Below, in pieces: positions 36,453 through 45,646 of a DNA stretch of 64,000 nucleotides. A program made the translations under genes and the position numbers. Each line of letters begins with the position of its first letter. Within the stretch, counting starts at the first letter, position 1. The stretch comes from Planococcus circulans (GTDB lineage Bacteria; Bacillota; Bacilli; Bacillales_A; Planococcaceae), in NCBI RefSeq assembly GCF_020023385.1, contig NZ_JAIQCL010000001.1:496001-560000 (forward strand). The letters run 5' to 3'. The notes under the pieces are model-generated. The model was given only the letters and a program-made list of their open reading frames with translations. It searched no databases and was not told the origin of the DNA.

Positions 36453-39400
36453 CTAAATAGTCACTTCTTGGCTTGCTGCAAACAAATACAGCAGACGCTC
36501 CTTGATCGGGATTCTGAGGATCGATTCAACCGCTTCCTGATAGACGGTCAACTGAACGCCATATCGCTCGGCCATCTCCGTATTGACATCGCTTATGTGC
36601 GATATCCGATCGGTCTTGTAATCCAGCAGAACCCAACCGTCCTGTTCTTCAAAGAGGCAATCGACGATTCCCTGGATAATCTGATGGTCTCCGTCCTCAT
36701 CCGCTTTTGCGTAAGTAAAAGGAACTTCCCGTTTGATGTTTTTCGCCGAACGAAGACGTGCAGCAGTATCGCTTTCATAAAATCTTTCCAGTTCTTCGAT
36801 CTTCACCGCTTTTCCCTCGTCGGGCGAAAGGATCTCCATCCCGACCAGCGTTTCGATGAACTCTTTTATTTCAGCGGCATCCATTGTGCGATCCAATGGA
36901 ATGTGCTGCATGACCGCATGGACAGCAGTACCGACATCGGCCGCTGACAAACGTTTGTCCATCATGAAATCAGGACGGTGCAACAACACTGTTCTTTCGG
37001 GCTTTGCCGTTTGGATAAAGGATTCTGGCTCATCCAGACGCTGCAGCATCTGCAGCCGTTTCATTTCCGTCACAGACTGCTTAGAACGTTTCTCAACCGC
37101 TTTTTGGTGCGGATATTGATAGTTGAAGCGATCATTGACCAGCTGCTGATAATTTTCATTGGAATCATCGCCTTCCAGCAGCTCTTCCAAATTCACAACT
37201 CCTGGGAGCAATGACTGGGACTCAATAATTTCAATATGGAAGCGGGAGGAATGATCAAGAACATTGCCATTGACATTCAATTGTTCAGCAGCATCCGGAT
37301 GTCTGGCAAGAGCGGGGCCAATCCAGTCCAAATAACCTTTTGCACGTGACCGCATGAAATCGGGCAGCCGGACATCTTGTGTACCGACTTTCCATTTTTC
37401 AAAAAGCTTATCGATTTCCTTAACGGAAGCCGTCAAATACAGACGCTCTTTTGCCCGTGTCATCGCTACATACAAAACCCGCATTTCTTCCGCTTTCATC
37501 TGCAGCTGCTTCATTTCTCTGACCGCAAGGAACGGCAAGGATGTATATTCAATCCGCGTATCGGGATTGACCGCCTTAACAGCCAATCCATAATCCTGAT
37601 CGAACAGGTAGGATTTTCTGAAATCCATTTCATTGAAAGACCGGCCTGTACCGGCAAAGAATACTACTGGAAACTCAAGTCCCTTCGACTTGTGGACTGT
37701 CATGAGCCGAACGACATTTTCTTTTTCGCTGAGCGATTTCGCTGTACCCAAATCATCCCCACGTTCGCGCATGCGATCAATGAAGCGCAAAAAGCGGAAC
37801 AGCCCGCGGAAAGAGGTTTTCTCATATTCCAACGCCCGGTCATGCAACGCACGCAAATTGGCCTGGCGCTGCTTGCCATTGGTCATGGCGCCTGCCATCT
37901 CGTAATAGTTCGTATCCAGGTAAACCTGCCAGATCAATTCCGCCAAAGAGCCTCTGCGGGCCTGGTTGCGCCACCCTTCCAGCTGAATGATAAAGCGTTG
38001 AAGCTTCACCGCTGTGCCACGATCAATTCCTGTACCGGCGCGCATGAAGGTTTTCAGCGCTTCATAAAACGAAGCCTGAGGCGCAGCTAAGCGGATCTCG
38101 GCCAACTCATTCTCTTTCAAGCCGATGAACGGTGCTCGCAAAACAGAAGCAAGCGGAATGTCCTGATATGGATTGTCGATGACGCGCAGTGTATTGAGCA
38201 TGATCATTACTTCGAGTGCGTCAAAGTAGCCGCCTGTCAATTCAGCGTATAAAGGAATCCCCGCCATTTTAAATTCGTCCACAAAGTCTCCAGACCAAGT
38301 CATGGAGCGCATCAAAACAACGATATCCCGGTATTCAAGTTTTCGTTGCTGCTGGGTCCAGGGGTCATTGACGACCATTTCCTGGTCCATCATCTCTTTG
38401 ATTTTTTTTGCGATATAACGCGCTTCCCACTGCGATTTCACCAGGTCCTCATCCATAACTTCCTCTTCTGTTTCCGGTTCATGGATCAGAGCCAGTTCAA
38501 TCGGTACCTGCTGCTCGGGATAAGGTGCTTTCGCTTTTAGCGCCGCTGCTTCGTCATAGTCGATTTCCCCGACCCGCTCTCCCATGATCTGCGAGAATAT
38601 ATAATTGGTGCCATCCAATATTTCCTTACGGCTCCTGAAATTCGCATTCAAATCGATGCGCAGCCCAGCATCTTTTGCATCGTGGCGAAAACGGGAATAT
38701 TTCCCCAGGAATAGCATCGGTTCAGCGAGCCTGAATCGGTAGATCGATTGTTTGACGTCGCCCACCATAAACAGATTGCCGTCTTGTTCAGCTCCTGACT
38801 TCACTAAATTCAAAATGGTTTCCTGCAGCAGATTGGTGTCCTGGTATTCATCCACCAGCACTTCCTTGAAACGATCCTGGTATTCTTTTGCAATGGCCGA
38901 TGGTTTGCCATCATCCGATAAGATTTCAAGTGCATAATGCTCCAAGTCAGAGAAATCAACCAGTGCCCGGTCGATCTTGAGGGCTTTGTATTGATCCGCA
39001 AAAAGCTGCGTCAGTTCCACTAAGGTTTTCATCAAAGGCGCCATTTCACGCATTTCGTCGAGTAGGCGTTTAGGCGACCTCGTAAAATAGGCATCGAACA
39101 GGCCGTTGACGATTTTCTTCACTTCATTGCGCATCGCTTTCGCTTCGTCTGCAACTGCAGGGTCACAAGAATCTTTCTTGATACTGGCCGCTTTTTCGAA
39201 TTTGAAGGACTTTGAAAAAGCATAAAGGCTGTCCCAAGAAGTCTCTAAAGCAGAAAGAGCCGATTGGATCACTTCTGTGTCTGTCTTGAAGGTATTTTCC
39301 AGGAGAGCGGGGCCATCCGGCTGTAAAGCCAATTGCAGTCCCTCCTGCGTCAGCTGCAGCGCTTCTTCTAATGCATGACGTATCGTTAGTTTCAAGTCAC

Positions 39401-40061
39401 CGGTAAACGGCAATTCATCGATGCTGGCTGATTTCGGCACCTCGTATAATGCAGGTACTTGCTGCAGCCAGTCTACAGGATCAGGATGGACACGCGAATA
39501 ATCATAGAGCTTGCTAAGCAGTACCTCCATCGCCTGGTCGCTGCGGTCGGAAGTAAAACTGTCCGCCAACCTATATACTGCCTCAGCCCCTTCCCCCTCA
39601 TAAGCCGTTTCAAGAACAGCTTCCAGGACATCATCCCGCAGCAAAGCCGCTTCTGTCTCTCCTGCAATCCGGAACCCTGGATCAATTTCAAGCAAATAGG
39701 CATATTGTTTCACCACCTGCAGGCAAAATGAATGCAATGTGGAAATTTGTGCTTTATTGATTAGCCGCAATTGCTTACGCAAATGGGTTGAATCAGGGTT
39801 TTCTGCAACAGCTTTTTCTAATGCATTCGACATGCGGTGGCGCATTTCAGCAGCTGAGGCATTGGTGAAAGTAACGACCAAAAGTTCGTCCACTGAAATG
39901 GGATCTTCCTCGGCCAGCACCTTTTCAATCATCCGATTGATCAGGACAGCCGTTTTTCCTGAACCGGCTGCTGCTGAAACAAGCATGTCCTGTCCTGTTG
40001 CCCAAATTGCCAGCCATTGTTCTTCCGTCCATGTGGCATCAGTCGGTTTTATCGGTATCAT
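36453..40061 (-). CDS. addA: ATP-dependent helicase/nuclease subunit A (AddA)
   Basis: 1202-residue subunit of the AddAB helicase-nuclease that resects double-strand breaks up to Chi and loads RecA. UvrD-type motifs are in order: motif I AAAGSGKTAVLINRM (residues 33-47), DEYQD near residue 412, GDVKQSIYRFR, VRLMTVHKSKGLEFPVVF, and LYVAMTRAKERLYLTA. A RecB-type nuclease domain ends the protein (VLLDYKTDRI near residue 1150). The ATG lies inside addB with GGAGACC upstream, a 23-bp overlap. Confidence 0.97.
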   Translation of the reverse strand: MIPIKPTDATWTEEQWLAIWATGQDMLVSAAAGSGKTAVLINRMIEKVLAEEDPISVDELLVVTFTNASAAEMRHRMSNALEKAVAENPDSTHLRKQLRLINKAQISTLHSFCLQVVKQYAYLLEIDPGFRIAGETEAALLRDDVLEAVLETAYEGEGAEAVYRLADSFTSDRSDQAMEVLLSKLYDYSRVHPDPVDWLQQVPALYEVPKSASIDELPFTGDLKLTIRHALEEALQLTQEGLQLALQPDGPALLENTFKTDTEVIQSALSALETSWDSLYAFSKSFKFEKAASIKKDSCDPAVADEAKAMRNEVKKIVNGLFDAYFTRSPKRLLDEMREMAPLMKTLVELTQLFADQYKALKIDRALVDFSDLEHYALEILSDDGKPSAIAKEYQDRFKEVLVDEYQDTNLLQETILNLVKSGAEQDGNLFMVGDVKQSIYRFRLAEPMLFLGKYSRFRHDAKDAGLRIDLNANFRSRKEILDGTNYIFSQIMGERVGEIDYDEAAALKAKAPYPEQQVPIELALIHEPETEEEVMDEDLVKSQWEARYIAKKIKEMMDQEMVVNDPWTQQQRKLEYRDIVVLMRSMTWSGDFVDEFKMAGIPLYAELTGGYFDALEVMIMLNTLRVIDNPYQDIPLASVLRAPFIGLKENELAEIRLAAPQASFYEALKTFMRAGTGIDRGTAVKLQRFIIQLEGWRNQARRGSLAELIWQVYLDTNYYEMAGAMTNGKQRQANLRALHDRALEYEKTSFRGLFRFLRFIDRMRERGDDLGTAKSLSEKENVVRLMTVHKSKGLEFPVVFFAGTGRSFNEMDFRKSYLFDQDYGLAVKAVNPDTRIEYTSLPFLAVREMKQLQMKAEEMRVLYVAMTRAKERLYLTASVKEIDKLFEKWKVGTQDVRLPDFMRSRAKGYLDWIGPALARHPDAAEQLNVNGNVLDHSSRFHIEIIESQSLLPGVVNLEELLEGDDSNENYQQLVNDRFNYQYPHQKAVEKRSKQSVTEMKRLQMLQRLDEPESFIQTAKPERTVLLHRPDFMMDKRLSAADVGTAVHAVMQHIPLDRTMDAAEIKEFIETLVGMEILSPDEGKAVKIEELERFYESDTAARLRSAKNIKREVPFTYAKADEDGDHQIIQGIVDCLFEEQDGWVLLDYKTDRISHISDVNTEMAERYGVQLTVYQEAVESILRIPIKERLLYLFAASQEVTI

Positions 40062-43000
40062 CTTCAGCGGTCTCCTTTCTGATCAACTCTACTGCTTTGT
40101 CCGGCGATAATGCCGGTAATTTCCGATAAGTCTGTGTTGGGTCCGCTGGGTCGAACTGGCAGACAGAGCGATAGGAACAGAATTGGCATGGCGTGTCTTC
40201 TTTGACCTTATAAGGGGTGATGCTCGTGTTGCCATCCAATATGCCATTACCGGCCTGTTGATGCTTACTGCGGACATATTGGCGGATGGCATGCATATCC
40301 TCTTTAGCAACTGTTTTCGACTGGGAAGCGGACACTTCACCGCTTTTATTGAGCCTTACGGGTATGACATTGGAATAGCCGTCAATCCCATCATCCATCG
40401 CCTGAATCACTTCCGGATCTTCGACGACCAAACCGTTCATTTTAAAAGATTTGGCCATTTCTTCTTCGAGTTCTTCTGTTGTCATGAGCTTCGTCAATTT
40501 CAACATCGGATTATGCATATGGAAATACAATACACCAGCGGGTTCTGCTTCATCTCCAAGCCATCTTTCGGAATGTGTCAGTGCCACATCGAGATATGTG
40601 AAAGTTTGCAAAGACAGGCCATGATAGACATTGCTGAGGTCGAGCCCTTGTTTGGACGATTTGTAATCGACGACACGTAAATACGGTTTGCCATGGATTT
40701 CAGTCGAATCGATACGGTCGATCCGGCCCCGGACATTCATTTTGCGTCCGTTTTTCAAAGGAATATCGAGGGGTGGAATCGTTTCTTGCGGACCGAATCC
40801 AACCTCCAGCGCAACCGGCACAAATCCAGATACTTTGGCATGCTTGCTGAGCATAAATGCTGTCTGCCGGATGATGCCTTCCAATTTATGCTGGATATAG
40901 CGATAGCGATGGGAACTGATCAGGATATGGTTGACGAAATAAGGCGATAGCTGCTCAATCGCTTCTTTCGCTAAGTTTTGGCATTGTGTCCGGGTCAGCG
41001 ATGACCAGGAGACCCCAAGCCTTAGGACTTCGTCCGAGATCCACTTAATTGCCGCATGGAAAAGATCCCCCATAGCGGGAGCAGCCAGTTTGTAATGGCT
41101 GCGTTCTTCAAGGCGCAGCCCATATGCTGCATAATGCGCAAACGGACAGCCGTAATAGGTTTCAACCCGAGATACGCTGGACGAGATCGGCGTACCATAT
41201 AAAGGTTCGGCGATGTCTTCTCGCAGTGGATCCGCTATATTCGGTTTGATCGGCGCTAAAATTCGTTTTATGACCGAAGACCACAACGGATCTTCCTCAT
41301 AATAGTTCAAGACAGCACGCCATTCAGCTGACAATTTTCCGCCACGGATCTGTGAAGTCAAATAAGCCAGACTTGCCCTCGGGTGTGAAATATAAGCCAT
41401 TGGAGAAACATCCAAAAGCTCTTCGGGATCGATGACTGCCGGAACGGTGTCAATCGACAGCATATCCTTCAACTTCTGGATATAGAGGGAAGGCAGCAAA
41501 GCTTTTCCTTCTTCATCTGCAATCGGGTACGAGACCGTCAACAGATCGGACGCCGACGTAAAGGCACGGTAAACCATATAAGTCTCATCCATCAGACGCA
41601 TTTTCGAAGTAGGCGCCAGCTCAAATCCGACCTGAGCAAACCACTCGCGGTCCGTATCAGTCAAAAGCCCTTCCTGCTCGATGCGCTTCGGCAATACGCC
41701 GTCATTGGCGCCGATGACAAACACCGACTTGATATCCATCAGACGCGCCAAATCGATTTTAGAGACCGTGACCTGATCAAGAGAAGGCGGAATCCGTGAA
41801 AATTCAAGCGTTTCAAACCCTTCGTCAAGGATTTTGACTGCTGTCGCCAAGTCGATTTCCTTATCTCCGAACATCAAGACAAACTGATCCAGCACTCCGA
41901 TCCACTGATTCCATGCCTGTTCGTGTTCAGTAGCTGCCAGTAAACGATGCTCGCTTTCTTCCCGTTCTTTCAAATCCTGGATTTTCGCATAAACGTCCAT
42001 CTTTTCTATAAACAGAAAGAGAGCTTCTGCGATATCCCTACCTGTTTTGCTGAGCTTCAGCTGTTCCTTTAACTGCGCTAAAGGCTCTCTGATTAGATCG
42101 CGGACCGCATGAAGCTCCATTTGAGCCGCCAGTTCTTCATCCGTTTGGATGGATGTATGAAATTCCAGACCCCGGTATTTCTTATAGAACCAGCGCTTCT
42201 CTTCAAACCAACGTTCCCCGTAAATGCCATTGGCAATGACAAAGTTCTCCAGCAGATCGCTTCGTTCCCGCCATTTTGTAGCCGGTCCCTGCGGAAAGAA
42301 CAAATCTGTTTTAACCGCCCGGAAAATGGATTCATAAGAATAATTGGAGACGGTCGCTTCAAGGACCGAACGGCTGAATTCAATCAACGGGTGATGCAGC
42401 ATCGACTTTTTCTGGCTGATGAAATAAGGGATTTCATACTGTGGAAAAATAGTGTTGATCAGTTCATCATAGATTTCAGGCTGTCTGTACAGAATGGCCA
42501 TTTCATTGTACCGAAAGCCTTTTCTGGCTTGGTCTCTGATCCTCCTTGCCACTGCGTGCATTTCTGCTCTCCTGTTCGATGCTTCAACAAGGGATACACG
42601 GCCCTGGCCTTGAATCTTTCTGGTCGGATAATCATCAAAATGCCGTTCGATGTGCTCCAGTTCAGGATGAGAAAATCTGCGCGGTACAAAAAGATGCACA
42701 GAATCATCAATCTCGACACCCTCTTTTGCAGCCTGTTCGCTTAATCGGCGGGCGGTATTGGCAGACTGATAGAACAGTGCCTGCTCGTCGTTCGGATCCG
42801 TCTCTTTATCCATCGGTAAGGCAATGGTCACAGATTTGGCGTGTTTCATCAATTCAAATAGAATTTCATATTCTCTTGCCGTAAACGTTACAAAACCATC
42901 GATATAGATCGTGGATGATTTGATCAGTTCCGAATATGGTATTTTTTCGCTCAGCAAAGCCAGGTGGCCTTCGGAATCTACGAACACTTTTCCTAAACGG

Positions 43001-43515
43001 TTTTCAATCTCCGTCAGGATCAATTCCAGATCTTCCGCTTTATCCAACAGCGTTTTCGGCGCTCCCACTTCAGTTAATGAAGAGCGGATTGAACTGAATT
43101 CTCCGCAATCCACACAATAGCGGGCAAATTCCTTCACCAATTGTTCTATTTGGTCGGTAAATCCCCTTTTGCCGGCAGCTCTGCGGAACAATTGGAATTC
43201 TTCCCGATGTTCTTCCAACAGACTGCGTATCAGCATCCGGTAACCGAAGGTATCCACTTCTTTCCTGCTGATCCCCCCCACTTCCTGCAGCACGCGCCAG
43301 GCAAGCCGTTTAAAGGTGACTGCCTGCGCCCGAATCATGCCATTCATGCCATATGCAGCAGAAAGGCGATATTCGGTAGAAAACGACATCTGATCCGGCA
43401 CGATAAGAAAAATAGGATCCCCATCCGCCTGCCGTTTTAATTCCTCCACTATTTCATCTTGGACAAACCGGGTTTTCCCTGCTCCCGCCCTACCATATAC
43501 AATGCGTAAAGACAC
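40039..43515 (-). CDS. addB: ATP-dependent nuclease subunit B (AddB)
   Basis: 1158-residue partner of AddA. The N-terminal Walker A is YGRAGAGKTRF (residues 6-16); the rest of the helicase fold is degenerate, as in the family. The C-terminal nuclease has VVDYKSSKQG. The Fe-S cluster cysteines are visible in YYGCPFAHYAAYG and CQFCSYRSVC. AddB recognises Chi. First gene of addB-addA with its own promoter, which carries a LexA-type box. Confidence 0.97.
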   Translation of the reverse strand: MSLRIVYGRAGAGKTRFVQDEIVEELKRQADGDPIFLIVPDQMSFSTEYRLSAAYGMNGMIRAQAVTFKRLAWRVLQEVGGISRKEVDTFGYRMLIRSLLEEHREEFQLFRRAAGKRGFTDQIEQLVKEFARYCVDCGEFSSIRSSLTEVGAPKTLLDKAEDLELILTEIENRLGKVFVDSEGHLALLSEKIPYSELIKSSTIYIDGFVTFTAREYEILFELMKHAKSVTIALPMDKETDPNDEQALFYQSANTARRLSEQAAKEGVEIDDSVHLFVPRRFSHPELEHIERHFDDYPTRKIQGQGRVSLVEASNRRAEMHAVARRIRDQARKGFRYNEMAILYRQPEIYDELINTIFPQYEIPYFISQKKSMLHHPLIEFSRSVLEATVSNYSYESIFRAVKTDLFFPQGPATKWRERSDLLENFVIANGIYGERWFEEKRWFYKKYRGLEFHTSIQTDEELAAQMELHAVRDLIREPLAQLKEQLKLSKTGRDIAEALFLFIEKMDVYAKIQDLKEREESEHRLLAATEHEQAWNQWIGVLDQFVLMFGDKEIDLATAVKILDEGFETLEFSRIPPSLDQVTVSKIDLARLMDIKSVFVIGANDGVLPKRIEQEGLLTDTDREWFAQVGFELAPTSKMRLMDETYMVYRAFTSASDLLTVSYPIADEEGKALLPSLYIQKLKDMLSIDTVPAVIDPEELLDVSPMAYISHPRASLAYLTSQIRGGKLSAEWRAVLNYYEEDPLWSSVIKRILAPIKPNIADPLREDIAEPLYGTPISSSVSRVETYYGCPFAHYAAYGLRLEERSHYKLAAPAMGDLFHAAIKWISDEVLRLGVSWSSLTRTQCQNLAKEAIEQLSPYFVNHILISSHRYRYIQHKLEGIIRQTAFMLSKHAKVSGFVPVALEVGFGPQETIPPLDIPLKNGRKMNVRGRIDRIDSTEIHGKPYLRVVDYKSSKQGLDLSNVYHGLSLQTFTYLDVALTHSERWLGDEAEPAGVLYFHMHNPMLKLTKLMTTEELEEEMAKSFKMNGLVVEDPEVIQAMDDGIDGYSNVIPVRLNKSGEVSASQSKTVAKEDMHAIRQYVRSKHQQAGNGILDGNTSITPYKVKEDTPCQFCSYRSVCQFDPADPTQTYRKLPALSPDKAVELIRKETAEDDTDKTD

Positions 43516-43535
43516 ATGATCACTCCCTCAAATAA

Positions 43536-43547
43536 GAACGTTTGTTC
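43536..43547. promoter_or_regulatory. LexA (SOS) box at the addB promoter
   Basis: GAACGTTTGTTC fits GAAC-N4-GTTC, the core of the Bacillus LexA consensus CGAACRNRYGTTCG, with outer A/T instead of C/G. It lies 2 bp downstream of the addB -10 box. Confidence 0.7.
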
Positions 43548-43549
43548 TA

Positions 43550-43579
43550 ATTATACGACTATCCCAAGATGTTTGCCAA
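43550..43579 (-). promoter_or_regulatory. addB promoter
   Basis: Minus-strand TTGGCA (43579-43574), 18-bp spacer, TATAAT (43555-43550). It lies between the TVP38 gene stop and addB. Confidence 0.75.
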
Positions 43580-43591
43580 CACCAAAACCAT

Positions 43592-44221
43592 TTATTGCTT
43601 CTGCTTTTTACGCTCTTCATTTGCCAGACGATATTCAGCTTCCACTTTTTTATTTAATCGTTTTTCAAGAATTTTACCGATTATATACAATAGAATAATG
43701 ACAAGGATGACAACGGCAGTCCGAACCGGCTGGGTAAAAAGAGCACGCAGGTCATAACCGACAAATGAAATCGTGAAGACCATGACAAATTTCCCGGCCA
43801 TGACCGTCAGCAGATAATAATATCTGCGGATGTTTGATAGGCCAGCTACGAGGTTAACCAGAGCAGACGGCGTAAAGGGAAGGCACAACAACAGGAACAG
43901 CGGTCCAAACCCGTTCCGCTCCACCCAATGAATGAGTTTTTGCACTTTTTCATGCCTCGTCATAAAGTTCATGAAACGTGCCCTTCCGTATTTGCGGATC
44001 AATAGGAACACTGCATAAGCACCTACAACAGAACCTCCCCACGACAATAGGAAACCAAACCATAATCCATAAGCTGTTGCATTGGCGAATACAAAGACAA
44101 ACAAGGGCAAAAACGGCAGGAACGCTTCAATGAAAGGTAAAATGAAGCCGATTACCGGACCAAAAGCCCGGTAGGATTGTGTCAATTCAACAATATTCTC
44201 CATGGAAAAAAAATCCGACAT
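43592..44221 (-). CDS. TVP38/TMEM64-family membrane protein (YhjE-like)
   Basis: 209-residue membrane protein of the VTT (SNARE-associated, DedA-related) family. The core is FLPFLPLFVFVFANATAYG, GSVVGAYAVFLLIRKYGR, then FTPSALVNLVAGLSNIRRYYY, followed by a final span and a charged tail. Related proteins act in lipid transport across membranes, but its own substrate is unknown. I chose ATG 44221 with AAAGGAATG before it; the frame extends eight codons further up. Confidence 0.85.
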   Translation of the reverse strand: MSDFFSMENIVELTQSYRAFGPVIGFILPFIEAFLPFLPLFVFVFANATAYGLWFGFLLSWGGSVVGAYAVFLLIRKYGRARFMNFMTRHEKVQKLIHWVERNGFGPLFLLLCLPFTPSALVNLVAGLSNIRRYYYLLTVMAGKFVMVFTISFVGYDLRALFTQPVRTAVVILVIILLYIIGKILEKRLNKKVEAEYRLANEERKKQKQ

Positions 44222-44292
44222 AAGCTCATTCCTTTTAAGTACCAAATTTTTAAAATGCTGATAATAAATTAAAAGCTTTTATGATATGCTAT

Positions 44293-44298
44293 TATAAT
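44293..44298 (+). promoter_or_regulatory. Possible azlC -10 box
   Basis: TATAAT about 60 bp before azlC. No convincing -35 hexamer is seen at the right distance. Confidence 0.4.
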
Positions 44299-44359
44299 TA
44301 CTTTACACTCTTTCAATGAGTTTGGAAAAGGAAATACTTATACATAAGGAGCGAGAAAA

Positions 44360-45052
44360 ATGGATAGACGTGAGTTTGCTGCTGGGATAAAGGCTGGAAC
44401 CAGTATAGCAATCGGCTATTTTCCAATAGCATTGACATTTGGTCTATTGGCCAAGACAACCGGCCTGTCGCTATGGGAAGCAACAGCGATGAGCATATTT
44501 GTTTTTGCAGGAGCTGCACAATATATTTCCCTTTCTCTCATCACAGCTGGGGTAGCCCCAGCTGTGATCGTTCTGAATACCTTTATCGTCAACATTCGGC
44601 ATTTTCTAATGACGGCTGCGCTCAATGAAAAGATGCAGCCAGATGACCGATGGAAAAAAGCTCTCTATGCTTTTGGCATCACAGATGAATCATTTTCTGT
44701 ATTGGCCACACAAAAAGGCAATAAATTAAGTACCGCTTTTGCTGCCGGAGTCATCCTCATCGCTTATGGAAGCTGGATCATCTTCACTGCAATCGGCCAC
44801 CTGATCGGCGCCAATTTGCCACAATTCCTACAAGCTTCCATGTCGATTGCCCTTTACGCTATGTTCGTCGGATTATTGGTGCCTTCGATGCGCGGTAATC
44901 GCAAAGTAATCAGCTTGGCCCTTATTGCAGGCTTGGTCAATTCCTTCTTCTATTTTACAGAATGGCTGTCCACAGGCTGGGCCATCATGGTCTCGACTTT
45001 GGCATCTGCCATTTTCATTGAATGGGTTTCCCGGAAAGAGGTGAAAGAATAA
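44360..45052 (+). CDS. azlC: AzlC, large subunit of branched-chain amino acid exporter
   Basis: 230-residue inner-membrane protein with about five to six spans. The AzlC family start is EFAAGIKAGTSIAIGYFPIALTFG in part, followed by FAGAAQYISLSLI and NIRHFLMTAALNEKM, both conserved. AzlC and AzlD together export branched-chain amino acids and analogues such as azaleucine. AAGGAGCG precedes the ATG. The stop overlaps the azlD start as TAATG. A 13-bp perfect inverted repeat lies inside the gene (44540-44568). Confidence 0.92.
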   Translation: MDRREFAAGIKAGTSIAIGYFPIALTFGLLAKTTGLSLWEATAMSIFVFAGAAQYISLSLITAGVAPAVIVLNTFIVNIRHFLMTAALNEKMQPDDRWKKALYAFGITDESFSVLATQKGNKLSTAFAAGVILIAYGSWIIFTAIGHLIGANLPQFLQASMSIALYAMFVGLLVPSMRGNRKVISLALIAGLVNSFFYFTEWLSTGWAIMVSTLASAIFIEWVSRKEVKE

Positions 45053-45357
45053 TGGAGGCATGGTATTGGTGGATGGTACTTGGCATGGCGGTTGTGACTT
45101 ATATTCCCCGCGCCATTCCGCTGACTTTTCTGGAAGGCAGGGAACTGCCTGAATCGGTTCAAAACATTTTACGCAATATCCCATATGCCGTGTTAGGTGC
45201 GTTGATTTTCCCTGCTATCTTTTTTATCCAGGAAAATATTTGGTTTGGGATCATCGGTGCCATTGCTGCATTCGGAATCGCCTTTACAGGTGCGAATGTT
45301 ATGATTGTCGTCCTTGGTTCCATCGCAGTGCTGGCAATTTACAGCATATTCATATAA
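45052..45357 (+). CDS. azlD: AzlD, small subunit of branched-chain amino acid exporter
   Basis: 101-residue membrane protein with three to four spans. VVTYIPRAIPLTFLEGRELP is the AzlD signature with the conserved Arg-Pro pair, followed by IPYAVLGALIFPAIF and a Gly-rich last span. The ATG at 45052 follows GAGGTG by 8 bp and shares a base with the azlC stop. Works with AzlC as a two-component exporter. Confidence 0.92.
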   Translation: MEAWYWWMVLGMAVVTYIPRAIPLTFLEGRELPESVQNILRNIPYAVLGALIFPAIFFIQENIWFGIIGAIAAFGIAFTGANVMIVVLGSIAVLAIYSIFI

Positions 45358-45365
45358 AATTGCAC

Positions 45366-45407
45366 AAAAAAAGCCGTTACTCATTTTCATGAGCTTCGGC
45401 TTTTTTT
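45366..45407. terminator. Bidirectional terminator, azlD / csbA
   Basis: AAAAAAGCCG pairing with CGGCTTTTTT around an inner ATGA-containing loop; serves both converging genes. The csbA stop lies inside it. Confidence 0.75.
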
Positions 45408-45634
45408 CTGCGATTGAACATATTAGTGGAATACCAGAATCCGACAGTAAGAGATGCTGCATTGGCGATGAACAGCAGCCATGTATGGGTATAACCCGCA
45501 TAAACTGCTGCCGCCATAAGTGCCACAGTCAAAATCAATGCAACAATGTGGTTGAAGGTGACTCTCGTAAACAAAATGACGAGCAGTCCCGGCACCAAAA
45601 GAGACAGGAAAAATTTCGTTATCATTGATTCCAT
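45377..45634 (-). CDS. csbA: CsbA-family small membrane protein (DUF2198)
   Basis: 85-residue membrane protein with three spans. The start ITKFFLSLLVPGLLVILFTRV followed by TFNHIVALILTVALM closely follows CsbA of B. subtilis, a sigma-B controlled membrane protein of unknown function. It is 12 bp downstream of minJ and likely co-transcribed with it; I saw no separate sigma-B promoter in that gap. minJ and csbA are also neighbours in B. subtilis. Confidence 0.85.
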   Translation of the reverse strand: MESMITKFFLSLLVPGLLVILFTRVTFNHIVALILTVALMAAAVYAGYTHTWLLFIANAASLTVGFWYSTNMFNRRKKAEAHENE

Positions 45635-45646
45635 TTAGTTAGCTCC

